Source: Ekhidna sp051379705
GTDB taxonomy: Bacteria > Bacteroidota > Bacteroidia > Cytophagales > Cyclobacteriaceae
Assembly (NCBI RefSeq): GCF_051379705.1
Contig: NZ_CP179868.1
Location: 496,001-560,000 of the forward strand
Length of the DNA: 64,000 nt
Direction of reading: 5' to 3'
In this document: positions 8,630-19,016 of the stretch, one piece after another
Position numbering within the stretch: the first letter of the stretch is position 1
Layout: every line of letters starts with the position of its first letter
Program-made: the position numbers and the translations under genes
Notes under the pieces: model-generated
What the model saw: only the letters and a program-made list of their open reading frames with translations
The model's database searches: none
What the model was told of the DNA's origin: nothing

Positions 8630-8653
8630 CATAGTCGTATAAACTAAACAGCG

Positions 8654-10915
8654 TTGGGTTTTCTAAGAGCCAGTCTATTGATCTTTTTCCTCGCCTCACT
8701 ACAGCTAAATGCTCAGGAGCCGATAAAAGGTGCGGTATTCTTCGGCAGTGAGCCTTTCCCCGGAGCTACTGTACAGCTAGTTGGCACTTCATTTGGAAGC
8801 ATTTCTGATGCAAATGGGTTATTCACCATATCCGACGTTCCTGTAGGAGATTATGTGCTGGAAATCCGATCCGTAGGATTTAAGGTGATAAAAAGGGAGA
8901 TCAAGGTGCCATTGAGAGAATCCATAACCCTCGAACTAGAGGAAAGTACTTTGACAATGGATGAGGTGGTCGTAACCGGCACCATGCAGCCGACATTCGT
9001 TTCCCAATCTCCGGTTAAGGTGGAGGTAGTTACGGCCAAGCACCTGAATACCTACATTCCTGCAGCAGCTACAAGCGTAGTGGAAGGTATTTCGCTGGTC
9101 AATGGTGTGCAAGAGGTTGTAGCCTGTGGCGTGTGCTTTACCAATAGCATCTCTATCAATGGACTTCCCGGGCCATATACAGCCATTCTTATGGACGGCT
9201 CTCCTATTTATGGAAACCTGGCCTCTGTCTATGGTCTCAATGGAATTCCAAGCATGATCATCGATCGTTTTGAAGTAATCAAAGGGCCAAGCTCAACCCT
9301 ATACGGATCTGAGGCCGTCGCGGGTGTCATTAATATCATTACAAAAGACCCCTCTCAGCAACCAGTCTTTTCAGCTGATATCATGGGCACCTCCCACCTT
9401 GAATCTTTTGGCAACTTTTCGCTGGCTCCAAAGATTGGAAAGAGTGCGGGATTCCTCGGGCTGAACTACGCCTACATCAATGACTTTGATGATCAAAATG
9501 GAGATGGATTCGGTGATAATATCAATCTGGATCGAATTTCACTCTTCACCAAATGGGACATCAGCAGACCATCTGGAAAGAAATTTATGATTTCCGGTAA
9601 GTATTACTATGAGGACAGGCGAAACGGCGTTGAGGAATTTCTGGAAGACCGAAACTACCGTACCCTTAGAGGCAATGATCAGATTTATGGGGAAAGCATC
9701 TACACAAACAGATTTGAAATCTTTGGCACTTATGCATTCAATTTTGCTGAAAGAATCAGGATGGACTATTCACTAAGTACCCATGAACAGGACAGTTACT
9801 ACGGAGCTGACTATTATCAAGCTTCGCAAAACATTGTATTCACTAATTTCATTTGGGACAAGGAAATCAATCGTCATCAGTTGACAACCGGTCTGACCTC
9901 TCGACATCAATCCTACGACGACAATACGGTGGCTACTGAAACCAGTGGCGAGAACAGACCGGACAATCAATACACGCCAGGCGTTTTTGTCCAAGATGAA
10001 TTTGAGGTATCAAAACGCTTCACAGCATTGGGTGGTTTGCGCTTGGATCATTACGAAAACCACGGATTCATTCCGGCGCCTCGTCTAAACCTAAAATACA
10101 AACCATCAGATTGGACAACTCTCCGCTCCAACTTTGGAACCGGATTTCGGATTGTCAACCTTTTCACAGAAGATCATGCATTTGTAACAGGTCAGAGAGA
10201 AGTGATCATTGAGGAAGCATTGCAACCAGAAGAATCTTATAATTTCTCACTTAACCTCAACCATATCTACACAATCGGTCAAAGTCAGGGAATGCTTGAT
10301 GTAGATGTGTATTACACCCACTTTACTAATAAGATAACACCTGATTATGAGAATGAAGGCCAAATTCGATATGCAAATACAGATGGCTATGCGGTGAGTA
10401 AAGGCGTTGGTTTTAACCTCCAACAAGAGCTGGCTTTCCCGCTTGCCTTTAATCTTGGTTTCAACATCCAGGAGGTGACTGAAAATGAGCAGGGTGACAC
10501 ACGGTCCATTGAATTTGCACCGAAGTGGACTGGAATACTCACAGCCAATTACAATTTAAAACTATGGAAAATGACTATCGGATATACAGCCAGGGTCACA
10601 GGACCTATGGCTCTTCCGTTAGTTTTTGATCTGGATGAAAATGGTGATCCACTCCTAATTCCAAGACCTACTGAATCCGAAGCGTTTGCCATTCACAACT
10701 TGCAAGTATCTAAAGACCTATCTAATGGGTGGTCCATTTACGGCGGTGTGCAGAACATCTTTGACTATGTGCAGCCCTGGTCTCCGCTGACCGGAACCAA
10801 TGACCCAAATACCAATATTGGATTTAGTGACAGCTTTGATACCGCATATGCGTACTCACCCATCCATGGCCGTGAAGTATATCTTGGAATTAGCTGGAGC
10901 CTGGCAAGAAATTAG
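8654..10915 (+). CDS. TonB-dependent outer-membrane receptor with a Cys pair in the plug
   Basis: 753 aa. The start is TTG at 8654: an in-frame TAA lies two codons upstream, and only this start keeps the signal peptide (LLIFFLASLQLNAQ). Residues about 22-100 form a carboxypeptidase-like regulatory domain. MDEVVVTGT (102-110) is the TonB-box-like segment. The plug covers about 115-235 and contains INGLPGPYTAILMDG. The remainder is a 22-strand barrel ending in an aromatic residue pattern. Unusually, the plug has CGVC (Cys158, Cys161) just before that motif, which could bind a thiophilic metal. Substrate is unknown. The stop overlaps the convergent downstream gene by 4 bp. Confidence 0.93.
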   Translation: MGFLRASLLIFFLASLQLNAQEPIKGAVFFGSEPFPGATVQLVGTSFGSISDANGLFTISDVPVGDYVLEIRSVGFKVIKREIKVPLRESITLELEESTLTMDEVVVTGTMQPTFVSQSPVKVEVVTAKHLNTYIPAAATSVVEGISLVNGVQEVVACGVCFTNSISINGLPGPYTAILMDGSPIYGNLASVYGLNGIPSMIIDRFEVIKGPSSTLYGSEAVAGVINIITKDPSQQPVFSADIMGTSHLESFGNFSLAPKIGKSAGFLGLNYAYINDFDDQNGDGFGDNINLDRISLFTKWDISRPSGKKFMISGKYYYEDRRNGVEEFLEDRNYRTLRGNDQIYGESIYTNRFEIFGTYAFNFAERIRMDYSLSTHEQDSYYGADYYQASQNIVFTNFIWDKEINRHQLTTGLTSRHQSYDDNTVATETSGENRPDNQYTPGVFVQDEFEVSKRFTALGGLRLDHYENHGFIPAPRLNLKYKPSDWTTLRSNFGTGFRIVNLFTEDHAFVTGQREVIIEEALQPEESYNFSLNLNHIYTIGQSQGMLDVDVYYTHFTNKITPDYENEGQIRYANTDGYAVSKGVGFNLQQELAFPLAFNLGFNIQEVTENEQGDTRSIEFAPKWTGILTANYNLKLWKMTIGYTARVTGPMALPLVFDLDENGDPLLIPRPTESEAFAIHNLQVSKDLSNGWSIYGGVQNIFDYVQPWSPLTGTNDPNTNIGFSDSFDTAYAYSPIHGREVYLGISWSLARN

Positions 10916-11646
10916 AAGCCGATTGCCGCTCCGAATCCGATAAAAGAATCAGGTGATACATCTGACAATCCTACTCCTGCTGAGATATCAAATTGTACAT
11001 TATTTGAAACCAGATAAATCAATCCTGTATTGAATCGGTGATCTGAAATGCTGTCCTGAAAGAATCCATATGGCTCTGCAAATACCGTCCAGCCCGGAGA
11101 GAAAGAATAACCCAGCACAACCGAATACAAAGCAGTATTGCTCTCCTCCGGAAATGCCATACCTATGTTATATCCTAGCGAAAGAAAATCTGAAAGAGTG
11201 TTTGAAAAATTAAGTCGCACCTCGGGTATAGCTTCATCGGGTCTGAATGCCTCATTTCCATTGGCGAGTGTCACCTGACCAATAATACTGGCTTGAGGAA
11301 CAGCACCATTCTCTGAGAGCAAGTGAATTTTAGTTCCTATTGTGATCGGGGACAATCCGTCTTCCTTGGTGTCGGTCAGATCATTTTTCACTTGCTGAAT
11401 ATTTTGAGTGATTCGAATTTCAACACCGTTTAGCAGGCCCACACGAGCTAAGAAATTAGCAAACGTCACATTGGTGATGTCTCTGGCATTTTCATAGATA
11501 AATCCATATTCAATGAGCGCGTTGCCTTTCGGAACGACTGTAGATCCGGCAGATTGAGTGGGACGGTCTGTGGCGATGGGATCAGTATCCTGAGCAAATA
11601 ATGGGATCGCTCCACAGAATGCAAACAGTACGAGCAGTTTTTTCAT
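10912..11646 (-). CDS. Putative outer-membrane transporter (MetA-pathway/phenol-degradation-like)
   Basis: 244 aa with a Sec signal peptide (MKKLLVLFAFCGAIPLFAQ). The mature part starts ATDRPTQSAGSTVVPKG, then shows alternating beta-strand patterns and ends in aromatic/Gly-rich strands (FIGFGAAIGF). This matches the family of small beta-barrels annotated as transporter or MetA-pathway of phenol degradation. The name is historical, and a specific substrate is not implied. It is convergent with the TonB-dependent receptor and overlaps its end by 4 bp. Confidence 0.7.
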   Translation of the reverse strand: MKKLLVLFAFCGAIPLFAQDTDPIATDRPTQSAGSTVVPKGNALIEYGFIYENARDITNVTFANFLARVGLLNGVEIRITQNIQQVKNDLTDTKEDGLSPITIGTKIHLLSENGAVPQASIIGQVTLANGNEAFRPDEAIPEVRLNFSNTLSDFLSLGYNIGMAFPEESNTALYSVVLGYSFSPGWTVFAEPYGFFQDSISDHRFNTGLIYLVSNNVQFDISAGVGLSDVSPDSFIGFGAAIGF

Positions 11647-11655
11647 GCAGCAAAA

Positions 11656-11868
11656 CTAAGCTCTGCTGATGGCTCTCACAATCATCACAATCACTGCGCC
11701 TAAAAACATCAGGATTGATATCTTATTGATTGTATGCATCGCTTTAAGGTTAAAGCTCTTCGGACGATTCGGGTCTTTCTTTCGGAAGAAATAAGTCAAT
11801 ACTTCACTGAAGTCAAAATAGTTGACTTTCTCTTTGTCCGGATTTTGTTGCTCTTCCATATCTTTCAT
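11656..11868 (-). CDS. Small single-pass membrane protein (DUF6728-like)
   Basis: 70 aa. A hydrophilic N-terminus carries NYFDFSEVLTYFFRKKDP and SFNLKAMHTINKIS, followed by one C-terminal membrane helix (ILMFLGAVIVMIVRAIS). This arrangement looks like a small family widespread in Bacteroidota that I believe is called DUF6728; the name should be verified. Function is unknown. It lies 9 bp upstream of the transporter gene on the same strand, so they may share a transcript. Confidence 0.65.
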   Translation of the reverse strand: MKDMEEQQNPDKEKVNYFDFSEVLTYFFRKKDPNRPKSFNLKAMHTINKISILMFLGAVIVMIVRAISRA

Positions 11869-11941
11869 TCAACTCACAAAGCTAGAAAAGTGTTCACATA
11901 AGTTAAATTCAATTTGATAAACGAAATAAATACCTTTGAGC

Positions 11942-12274
11942 ATGTCTGAAATACCTCCATGCCCCAACTGTAAATCTCCTTATGCTTATCCGACAGACAG
12001 TCTGATGATGTGTCCGGAGTGTGGCCATGAGTGGGACCCTGAAGAATCGACTGAAGATGAGTCTGTGATCAAAGATGCCAATGGCAATGTGCTGGAGGAT
12101 GGTGATTCAGTTGTGGTTATTAAAGACTTGCCTGTAAAAGGTGCTCCCAAGCCCGTGAAAGCAGGCACTAAAGTGAAAAACATTCGATTGACTGATGGCG
12201 ATCACAACATAGATTGCAAAATCGATGGGTTTGGGTCTATGTCATTAAAGTCTGAGTTTGTGAAGAAGGCATAA
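11942..12274 (+). CDS. yjdM: PhnA/YjdM family zinc-ribbon protein
   Basis: 110 aa from the ATG at 11942; the TTG two codons upstream is less likely. The N-terminal zinc ribbon is CPNCKSPYAYP...CPECGHEW (two CxxC pairs), followed by the PhnA domain with DANGNVLEDGDSV and KAGTKVKNIRL. Once called alkylphosphonate utilisation protein PhnA, the family is not part of the C-P lyase pathway and has no proven function. The gene stands alone, divergent from the small membrane protein gene. Confidence 0.92.
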   Translation: MSEIPPCPNCKSPYAYPTDSLMMCPECGHEWDPEESTEDESVIKDANGNVLEDGDSVVVIKDLPVKGAPKPVKAGTKVKNIRLTDGDHNIDCKIDGFGSMSLKSEFVKKA

Positions 12275-12361
12275 GACTTCATTTATTCATTCCTCACTAT
12301 TTTAGTATGAAGTTGAAACCAATTGTACTGATACCCGACGAGGGTGTCAGACTCACAAACC

Positions 12362-13417
12362 ATGTACACCAGACGAACCTACAAAACCACTGAACTTGCC
12401 ATATGGACCCGATTTGATACGTTGAGAATCTTCGTCATCATTACAGTCTGGGTACTCGCCTACTTTTTCCTTGACCTGAACTGGCTAAAAATTCCATGGA
12501 CTCCAATCGCCCTGATTGGTACAGCTGTTGCATTTATTGTCGGGTTTCAAAACAATGCCACTTATGATCGAATTTGGGAAGCTCGCAAGATTTGGGGTGG
12601 AATTGTAAACACCTCAAGATCCTTTGGCATGTTTGTTCAGGACATGGTGAACAATGAGCATGCAAAAGAAAAGCGAACGGATGAAGCTCTTGCGAAGGAA
12701 ATAAAGACCCTCACCTATCGTCACATTGCCTGGATGACAGCTTTACGACATGCAATGCGAGCCAAGAAGCAATGGGAAACCACTTCCGATCAACGTACAA
12801 ACAAAGAATGGGGCATCCATCCGCCGGAGCGAATCACCACGCTCGAAGAAGACCTTCTGGCATACCTCAGCAAGGAAGACATGGAAGATATCCAAACCAA
12901 AGACAATAAGCACACGGCGCTACTTTACCAACAATCACATCACTTAAGGAAACTAAAAGAAGAAGGTCTGATCTGGGAGTTTTCTTTTCTGGAACTGGAA
13001 GGTGTATTAAAAGACCTCTTTGATCTGCAAGGCAAGAGCGAACGCATCAAAAACTTTCCTTATCCACGTCAGTTTGCTACTTTGAATCATTGGTTTATGT
13101 GGATACTCTTGCTGTTTTTACCTGTCGCGCTAGTGCCGCAATTCATAGAGATCGGAGCTAGTCTAGCTGATTCCTATCCAATAATAGGTACGCTTTTCAT
13201 CTGGTTTACAATCCCTGTATATACTGCAGTAGGATGGGTTTTCCATACCATGGAACGCATCGGGCGGACGGGTGACAACCCATTTGAAGGTACTTCCAAT
13301 GATGTGCCTATTTCTACCATTGCCAGAGGTATTGAAATAGATCTTAGGCAAAATCTGGGTGAGAAAAAAGAAGATATCCCGGAACAGTTTGAAATGAAGT
13401 ACAACGTTCAGTTTTGA
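12362..13417 (+). CDS. Bestrophin-family anion channel-like membrane protein
   Basis: 351 aa. It starts MYTRRTYKTTELAIW; a GTG at 12344 would add six residues. Two N-terminal membrane helices (FVIITVWVLAYFFLDL and LIGTAVAFIVGFQNNATYDR) carry the family signature FQNNATYDRIWEARKIWG, and two more helices sit at about 245-290. The C-terminal signature GRTGDNPFEGTSNDVPIS is also present. Bacterial homologues form pentameric ion channels in the inner membrane. The gene is monocistronic. A 238-bp gap follows in which I see no gene. Confidence 0.9.
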   Translation: MYTRRTYKTTELAIWTRFDTLRIFVIITVWVLAYFFLDLNWLKIPWTPIALIGTAVAFIVGFQNNATYDRIWEARKIWGGIVNTSRSFGMFVQDMVNNEHAKEKRTDEALAKEIKTLTYRHIAWMTALRHAMRAKKQWETTSDQRTNKEWGIHPPERITTLEEDLLAYLSKEDMEDIQTKDNKHTALLYQQSHHLRKLKEEGLIWEFSFLELEGVLKDLFDLQGKSERIKNFPYPRQFATLNHWFMWILLLFLPVALVPQFIEIGASLADSYPIIGTLFIWFTIPVYTAVGWVFHTMERIGRTGDNPFEGTSNDVPISTIARGIEIDLRQNLGEKKEDIPEQFEMKYNVQF

Positions 13418-13655
13418 GATGTCCACGCATTATAAGCCGTGCTGTATCTAGTAAAATGGCAACTATTTAAGATAAGCACTTACCGTATCATTGCTTAAAC
13501 CGTATTGAAGTATCGAGTAAATACAAAAAATGAAAAATATTCATAAGAATATCCTATTTCATTTGTCTATATTTAAACTTGAACAGAACCTAATTAAGTA
13601 CCACTATTCGGATTTGACTCACCAAAACGGTTGAATCCAATGACCAGCTTTTGAA

Positions 13656-16600
13656 ATGATTCAACCACCAAAGAGGATTATATCATTAATCCTATTAGTC
13701 TTCGCATTGATTATTCTCATTGATCAGACCCAATCGATCAATACCACTGTAAAGAATAATCTCGAATTTAAAGAACTCGATAAGCGTACACGAATGGATC
13801 TTGCTGCACGGCAAGAATTCGAGCGTACCAAAGATCCAAACTTGGGAATAGTGCCTAAGAATCGGCTCTATGAAGCGTACCGAATCAAAGAAAGAATGAA
13901 ATCTCAACGGTCAGGCGATGTTTTGCTGGACGCTATCCCCGGGGTATCATGGAAGGAAAGAGGTCCAAATAACCTAGGTGGGCGTACCCGCACAATCCTG
14001 ATAGACCCTAATGATGTTTCTAACAGCACTGTCTGGGCTGCAAGTATTTCGGGAGGTCTATGGAAAACCACAGACATCACAAAAGCAAGCCCGGATTGGT
14101 CGTCCGTCAACGACTTCTTTGATAACATGGCCATCACGACCATTGCCTATGACCCATCCAATACCACAACGATGTATTTCGGTACTGGTGAAGGGTTTTT
14201 CAATGTAGATGCTGTTCAGGGGAATGGCATTTGGAAAAGTACAGACGGAGGAGATAGTTGGACACAGCTTGCCAGCACCATAACAAGCAACTTCACCACA
14301 TGTGCCGGCACAGGGGATTGTAATTTCCTCTATGTCAATAAAATAGTGGTAACAGCTTCCGGAACAGTGCTTGCAGCCACCAGAGGCAATTATACAAATC
14401 GAGGAGGTATTATGCGATCGACGGATGGAGGTACATCCTGGACAACCGTCCTCACGGGTCTTAGCGGTCAGTTTCAGTGGGCCTCCGACATTGAAATAGG
14501 TGCTGATGGTGATATCTATGCCAGCTTTGGCATATTCCAAAACAATAGTATCTGGAAATCCACAGATGATGGTGCTACCTGGGGTGCTAGTGAAATTTAC
14601 ACCTCGGCAGCTGATGAAGAACGAATTGAACTTGCAACAGCACCCAATAACTCTGAATACATCTATGCTCTGGTACAAGAAGATGATAATACAATCAAAA
14701 AAATAATGCGATCTACGAATGGTGGTACCTCCTGGTCGACTCTCACCACTCCTTCATGGTGTGATCAAAATTGTGCTGCCCTATCTTCAGACTTCACCAG
14801 AGGTCAAGCTTGGTATGACCTGACACTGGCCGTTGATCCAAACGATGAAGACGTGGTGTACATAGGAGGTGTTGACTTGCTGAGAACGACCGATGGAGGC
14901 AGCACCTGGGTGCAGATGACAAATTGGAGTGGTGCAGATGACTATCCAGAAGTCCATGCGGATCAACACACCATTGTTTATCAGCCCGGTAGTTCAGATG
15001 TCATATATTTTGGAAATGATGGTGGCATTTATTCGACAAATGACGGAAGCGCAACCACTCCTACCTTCGACAGAAAAGAATTTGGATATAACACATCTCA
15101 GTTCTATTCCATCGCAATGGAACCTACTGCCTATGATCCGGGCTTCATTGGAGGAACGCAAGACAATGGTTCGGCCAAGGTGACCAATTTGGGTATTGCC
15201 TCCATTGTAGAAGTGACCGGTGGAGATGGCGGCTTTGCTCACATCGATCAGGATAACTCTGACTACCAGTTTACGGCATTTACCAATGCAAATATCAATC
15301 GGTCTACAGATGGCGGCCTTACTTTTGATAATGTATTGGCAAACGGAGGTGGCGCATTTATCAACCCGACAGATATCAGCAACGCCGACAATATGTTTTA
15401 TGGTGGATTTAGTGCAGGGCAGTATCTCTACAGTCCGGATACAGAGGCCGGTACAATGAGCTGGTTTGGAAGTGGAAATATCGCGGCATTTAATTCCGGA
15501 AGCATTACATCTATCACAGCTTCAGAAAACACCTCCGAGCGCGTATTTTTCGGACTCGATAATGGTCAGGTTGTAGTGGTAAACAATGCGACCTCATCTC
15601 CGGCCGGCACAGATATAAGCAGTGGCAGTTTTCCATCAGGTTCCGTCTCGTGTGTCGCGATAGAAGATGGGGATGACGATCATTTGCTGGTCACCTTTTC
15701 TAACTATGGAGTAACCAGCGTTTGGGAAACCACGGACGGTGGGACAAACTGGACGGCAGTAGAAGGAAACCTTCCGGACATGCCTGTACGATGGGCCCTA
15801 TTCAATCCTAACAACAGTGATCAGGCAATAATAGCTACTGAACTGGGCGTATGGTCTACTGATGACCTGGATGGAGGATCTACCATATGGGAAGCCTCAA
15901 ACAATGGGCTGGCCAATGTGCGAACGGATATGCTTCAAATTCGATCTTCTGACAACCTGGTAGTCGCAGCGACGCATGGCAGAGGAATATTTACCTCCGA
16001 CATTTTCGCTAGTGAACATTCAGACTTCACGGCTGACAAGAATACCATTTACGCGGAAGCAAGTATCAACTTTACCGACGCCTCATATAAAGCAACTTCA
16101 TGGGAATGGGAATTCGGTGATGGTGGAATCTCTACTGAGGAAAACCCAACGCATACCTATAAGAGATCGGGTATATATGATGTCACACTCACGATCAATG
16201 GCGGAGGAGACGCCCAGACAAAGAGTGGTTTTATTCATGTGCTTCCAAATGTGGCCGTGCCTTTTGCTGCTGCAGACGGTGGTGACTTTGAATCAAATAC
16301 GGATTACTTTGGATCAGATGATCTTGCGGGCGGAATTGACCTCTGGGAAAGAGGCGTCCCAGGCAATGATATAACCACCGTAAATTCAGGAACCAATGCA
16401 TGGAAAACGAATCTGTCGTCAGATATCATTGAGTCAGATTATTCATGTGCCCTCTTCACTCCCAATTTCAATTTTACCGAGTCTGGCACGTATACACTCA
16501 GTTTTAGAAAAAGCATGGCCGTGCAATTTGCCAATGCACCCATGGGTGTGCAGGTACAATACTCTACCGACAATGGTGCCAATTGGACACGACTTGGTGA

Positions 16601-18512
16601 CGACATCTCAGGTATCAACTGGTATGAAAGAGGCCCGAATTCCACCTTCAGTATGAACACGGATGTCATATTTGACAGATATGGATTCAGCAACGACTAT
16701 ACCAATGAAAACACCGAATACGATGTTTCATTTCTGGCCGGAAATAGCACCGTCGCGTTCAGACTCGTACTCTATGTGGCAGCAGGTTATAGTGCATCTG
16801 GCTATGACGAGGATGGCTTCATGGTAGATGATTTCGAAATATCCGGGCCGGTTAATGACGCCAATGTGAACGTAACAGAAAATGATCCGGGCACACATTT
16901 ATCACTCAATGGTTCAACCGATTACACCACACTCTCAAATCTTAGTGTCAATGAATCTTTCACTGCAGAAATGTGGATCTCTCCTACTGCCACTACCGAC
17001 GGACAAGCTTTTCTGGCCAAGCATGACGCGGGTGGAAACGACATCTTTAAAATCGGATTCAATGCCGGAGGTATCGAAGTAGATCTAAGGGGAACCACCA
17101 CTTCAGGAGGAACCAAGGAGACAGGCCTGCAACACCTTGCCGTGACCGTAGATAAGCTAACAGGCACCACATCTCAAATCACCGTCTATAAGGATGGCGT
17201 ACAGGAATTTCAAAGTACGATTAACGAAGTACTGGGTGATCCGGATGGATTGGACTGGGTGATCGGACAAGACTGGGATGGTGTAGGAGTTCCGTCTGAT
17301 TATTTTGGAGGCACAGTGGATGAACTGAGAATTTGGAACGTGGTGCGTACAGAAAATGAGATCAGGGAAAGCAACTTCCTCATTCTCGATGGTCTCGATA
17401 CTGATCTGGTAGGTTATTGGCAGTTTAATGAAAATACAGGTTCTGCCACAGAAAACATCATAACAAGCAACCAAGGCACACTGTCCGGCACATCCTGGGA
17501 GACTTCATCATCTCCTGTAGGCAAGGGAAATAGCTATGCTGCAACCATCAGTGGAGATGGAACGACCGTCTTGAATGGCGGCCTGTCCATTGAATTTACC
17601 GGTGTTTCCGGTTCGTTTGATGTGGTGGCTTTTGAAGTGAATAATACACCAATTGGTACCCTGCCGGAAGATGAAAACATACTGGACGAAACAATAAATA
17701 CCCCCTATTGGATCATTGAAACATATGGGGCCGGAACATTTACAAGTGCGAATCTAACGTACACATATGGCGCTGGTGCTTTTACACAAACTAACCCGGC
17801 AAGTGTTCATCTATTTAAGCGATCGAGCAAGGCCAGTGGTTCGTGGGGAACAATTATCGCTGCGAATTCAGTTAATGCCGGAACCGGCCAGGCAGTATTC
17901 AATGGGATTACCTCGTTTAGTCAGACAACATTAGGTACTGCGAGTCTACTACCCGTAGAGTTGATCGAATTTACTGCTGAGCATCTGAATAATGTGACAC
18001 AACTCAAGTGGTCCACAGCTTCAGAGATCAACAATGATCGGTTTGAAGTGCTGCGTAGTATCGATGAAAACCAATGGAAGGTTATTGGTATTGTTAGCTC
18101 CAAAGCGACCTCAGGAAACAGCAATGAGGTGCTCGACTACTCTTACAATGACGCTGAACCACTCAATGCCAAACTTGTATACTATCGCTTGAGACAAATA
18201 GACTTTGATGGAACAATGGCACTAAGTGCAATCGAGCAGGTATCGTTCGAATTTGAGGATAAGGTCTCTGTATCCTCATATCCCAATCCTGTTGCGGACT
18301 ATCTGACAATTCAGCTTGCATCTCCGTTTGCAGGGAATGCATTGATCGAACTGACCAGCCTGAGCGGAAGAAAAATTCTTTCACGAGAGCTATCCATAAC
18401 ACCGGGCACACAAGCATTTACGATAAATACAACTGGCATGAAGTCAGGAATCTATTTGCTCAATGTAACTGCCGATGGGCAAACATATAGCACGAAGATT
18501 GTGAAGCGTTAG
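13656..18512 (+). CDS. Giant secreted BNR-repeat/PKD/LamG protein with T9SS type A sorting domain
   Basis: 1618 aa with an N-terminal signal peptide (IISLILLVFALIILI). Residues about 90-780 form beta-propeller repeats of the sortilin/BNR type: GGLWKTTD, GIWKSTDGGDSW, MRSTDGGTSWTT and similar Asp-box motifs recur. A PKD domain spans about 788-865 (WEWEFGDGG), a jelly-roll-like region about 868-1068, and a LamG/concanavalin-like domain about 1080-1260. The C-terminus (about 1536-1618: SSYPNPVADYL ... GIYLLNVTADGQTYSTKIVKR, shown in part) is a type IX secretion type A sorting domain. It is probably a cell-surface or secreted adhesin or carbohydrate-binding protein; a hydrolase role is unproven. 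It appears more GC-rich than the island that follows. Confidence 0.9.
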   Translation: MIQPPKRIISLILLVFALIILIDQTQSINTTVKNNLEFKELDKRTRMDLAARQEFERTKDPNLGIVPKNRLYEAYRIKERMKSQRSGDVLLDAIPGVSWKERGPNNLGGRTRTILIDPNDVSNSTVWAASISGGLWKTTDITKASPDWSSVNDFFDNMAITTIAYDPSNTTTMYFGTGEGFFNVDAVQGNGIWKSTDGGDSWTQLASTITSNFTTCAGTGDCNFLYVNKIVVTASGTVLAATRGNYTNRGGIMRSTDGGTSWTTVLTGLSGQFQWASDIEIGADGDIYASFGIFQNNSIWKSTDDGATWGASEIYTSAADEERIELATAPNNSEYIYALVQEDDNTIKKIMRSTNGGTSWSTLTTPSWCDQNCAALSSDFTRGQAWYDLTLAVDPNDEDVVYIGGVDLLRTTDGGSTWVQMTNWSGADDYPEVHADQHTIVYQPGSSDVIYFGNDGGIYSTNDGSATTPTFDRKEFGYNTSQFYSIAMEPTAYDPGFIGGTQDNGSAKVTNLGIASIVEVTGGDGGFAHIDQDNSDYQFTAFTNANINRSTDGGLTFDNVLANGGGAFINPTDISNADNMFYGGFSAGQYLYSPDTEAGTMSWFGSGNIAAFNSGSITSITASENTSERVFFGLDNGQVVVVNNATSSPAGTDISSGSFPSGSVSCVAIEDGDDDHLLVTFSNYGVTSVWETTDGGTNWTAVEGNLPDMPVRWALFNPNNSDQAIIATELGVWSTDDLDGGSTIWEASNNGLANVRTDMLQIRSSDNLVVAATHGRGIFTSDIFASEHSDFTADKNTIYAEASINFTDASYKATSWEWEFGDGGISTEENPTHTYKRSGIYDVTLTINGGGDAQTKSGFIHVLPNVAVPFAAADGGDFESNTDYFGSDDLAGGIDLWERGVPGNDITTVNSGTNAWKTNLSSDIIESDYSCALFTPNFNFTESGTYTLSFRKSMAVQFANAPMGVQVQYSTDNGANWTRLGDDISGINWYERGPNSTFSMNTDVIFDRYGFSNDYTNENTEYDVSFLAGNSTVAFRLVLYVAAGYSASGYDEDGFMVDDFEISGPVNDANVNVTENDPGTHLSLNGSTDYTTLSNLSVNESFTAEMWISPTATTDGQAFLAKHDAGGNDIFKIGFNAGGIEVDLRGTTTSGGTKETGLQHLAVTVDKLTGTTSQITVYKDGVQEFQSTINEVLGDPDGLDWVIGQDWDGVGVPSDYFGGTVDELRIWNVVRTENEIRESNFLILDGLDTDLVGYWQFNENTGSATENIITSNQGTLSGTSWETSSSPVGKGNSYAATISGDGTTVLNGGLSIEFTGVSGSFDVVAFEVNNTPIGTLPEDENILDETINTPYWIIETYGAGTFTSANLTYTYGAGAFTQTNPASVHLFKRSSKASGSWGTIIAANSVNAGTGQAVFNGITSFSQTTLGTASLLPVELIEFTAEHLNNVTQLKWSTASEINNDRFEVLRSIDENQWKVIGIVSSKATSGNSNEVLDYSYNDAEPLNAKLVYYRLRQIDFDGTMALSAIEQVSFEFEDKVSVSSYPNPVADYLTIQLASPFAGNALIELTSLSGRKILSRELSITPGTQAFTINTTGMKSGIYLLNVTADGQTYSTKIVKR

Positions 18513-18548
18513 CGCTGTTGGTTATACACTTCTCAACTTAGGATGATC

Positions 18549-19016
18549 CTAACCCTTTTCAGGGTCAAATACTTCTTTCCTTTTCTTTGCAGAAGGAGGC
18601 CCTATGGAGTTAGACGCTACACCTTGTTTCTTTTCATAGGTACGGTAAGCGCCCAAACCAAGCATACCAAAGAGTAGCTGCATAAGTATGACTGCCTCGA
18701 TTGCCGGAGGAGCATCTGTCGCCGCTTCGATCCAACCACTGCTTTTGCCAACAGACCACCCCCATAAGAGGAACTGATGAACAATGAATTGATAGGCGAC
18801 CGCAATCGCACAAATCCAGCCTACTGCCGGTCGCCAGCCTGCCACGAAAATGCTTCTATGCTGGGCTTCCATTTTGTTGATTTCCATCTGGCCCTTAGCA
18901 AGTTCGGCCTCAATCTTCTCAAACTCCAGTTCGGCTTTGAGCTTTTCTTCTTTAGTAGTTATCAAGTCGTCGGCCACATCGCCGATTGTCTTTACGATAT
19001 CTTTAAATCCGATCAT
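18549..19016 (-). CDS. Holin-like membrane protein (GTA/3TM holin type)
   Basis: 155 aa. The N-terminal amphipathic coiled coil (about 18-50, EEKLKAELEFEKIEAELAKG) is followed by the signature AGWRPAVGWICAIAVAYQF and further membrane helices to about 125, then a basic tail. This is the layout of the holin-of-3TMs family known from gene-transfer agents and phages. Holins form pores that release the endolysin. The ATG overlaps the stop of the endolysin gene by 4 bp (ATGA), giving a coupled lysis pair. No phage structural genes are in the window. Confidence 0.82.
   Translation of the reverse strand: MIGFKDIVKTIGDVADDLITTKEEKLKAELEFEKIEAELAKGQMEINKMEAQHRSIFVAGWRPAVGWICAIAVAYQFIVHQFLLWGWSVGKSSGWIEAATDAPPAIEAVILMQLLFGMLGLGAYRTYEKKQGVASNSIGPPSAKKRKEVFDPEKG

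Noticed and set aside
12344..12361. GTG start of the bestrophin gene
   Set aside because: Possible, but the six extra residues add nothing typical, while MYTRRTY at 12362 matches the usual N-terminus.
13656..18512. Numerous antisense and shifted frames inside the giant secreted-protein gene
   Set aside because: They come from the repeated Asp-box codons and show no protein-like composition.
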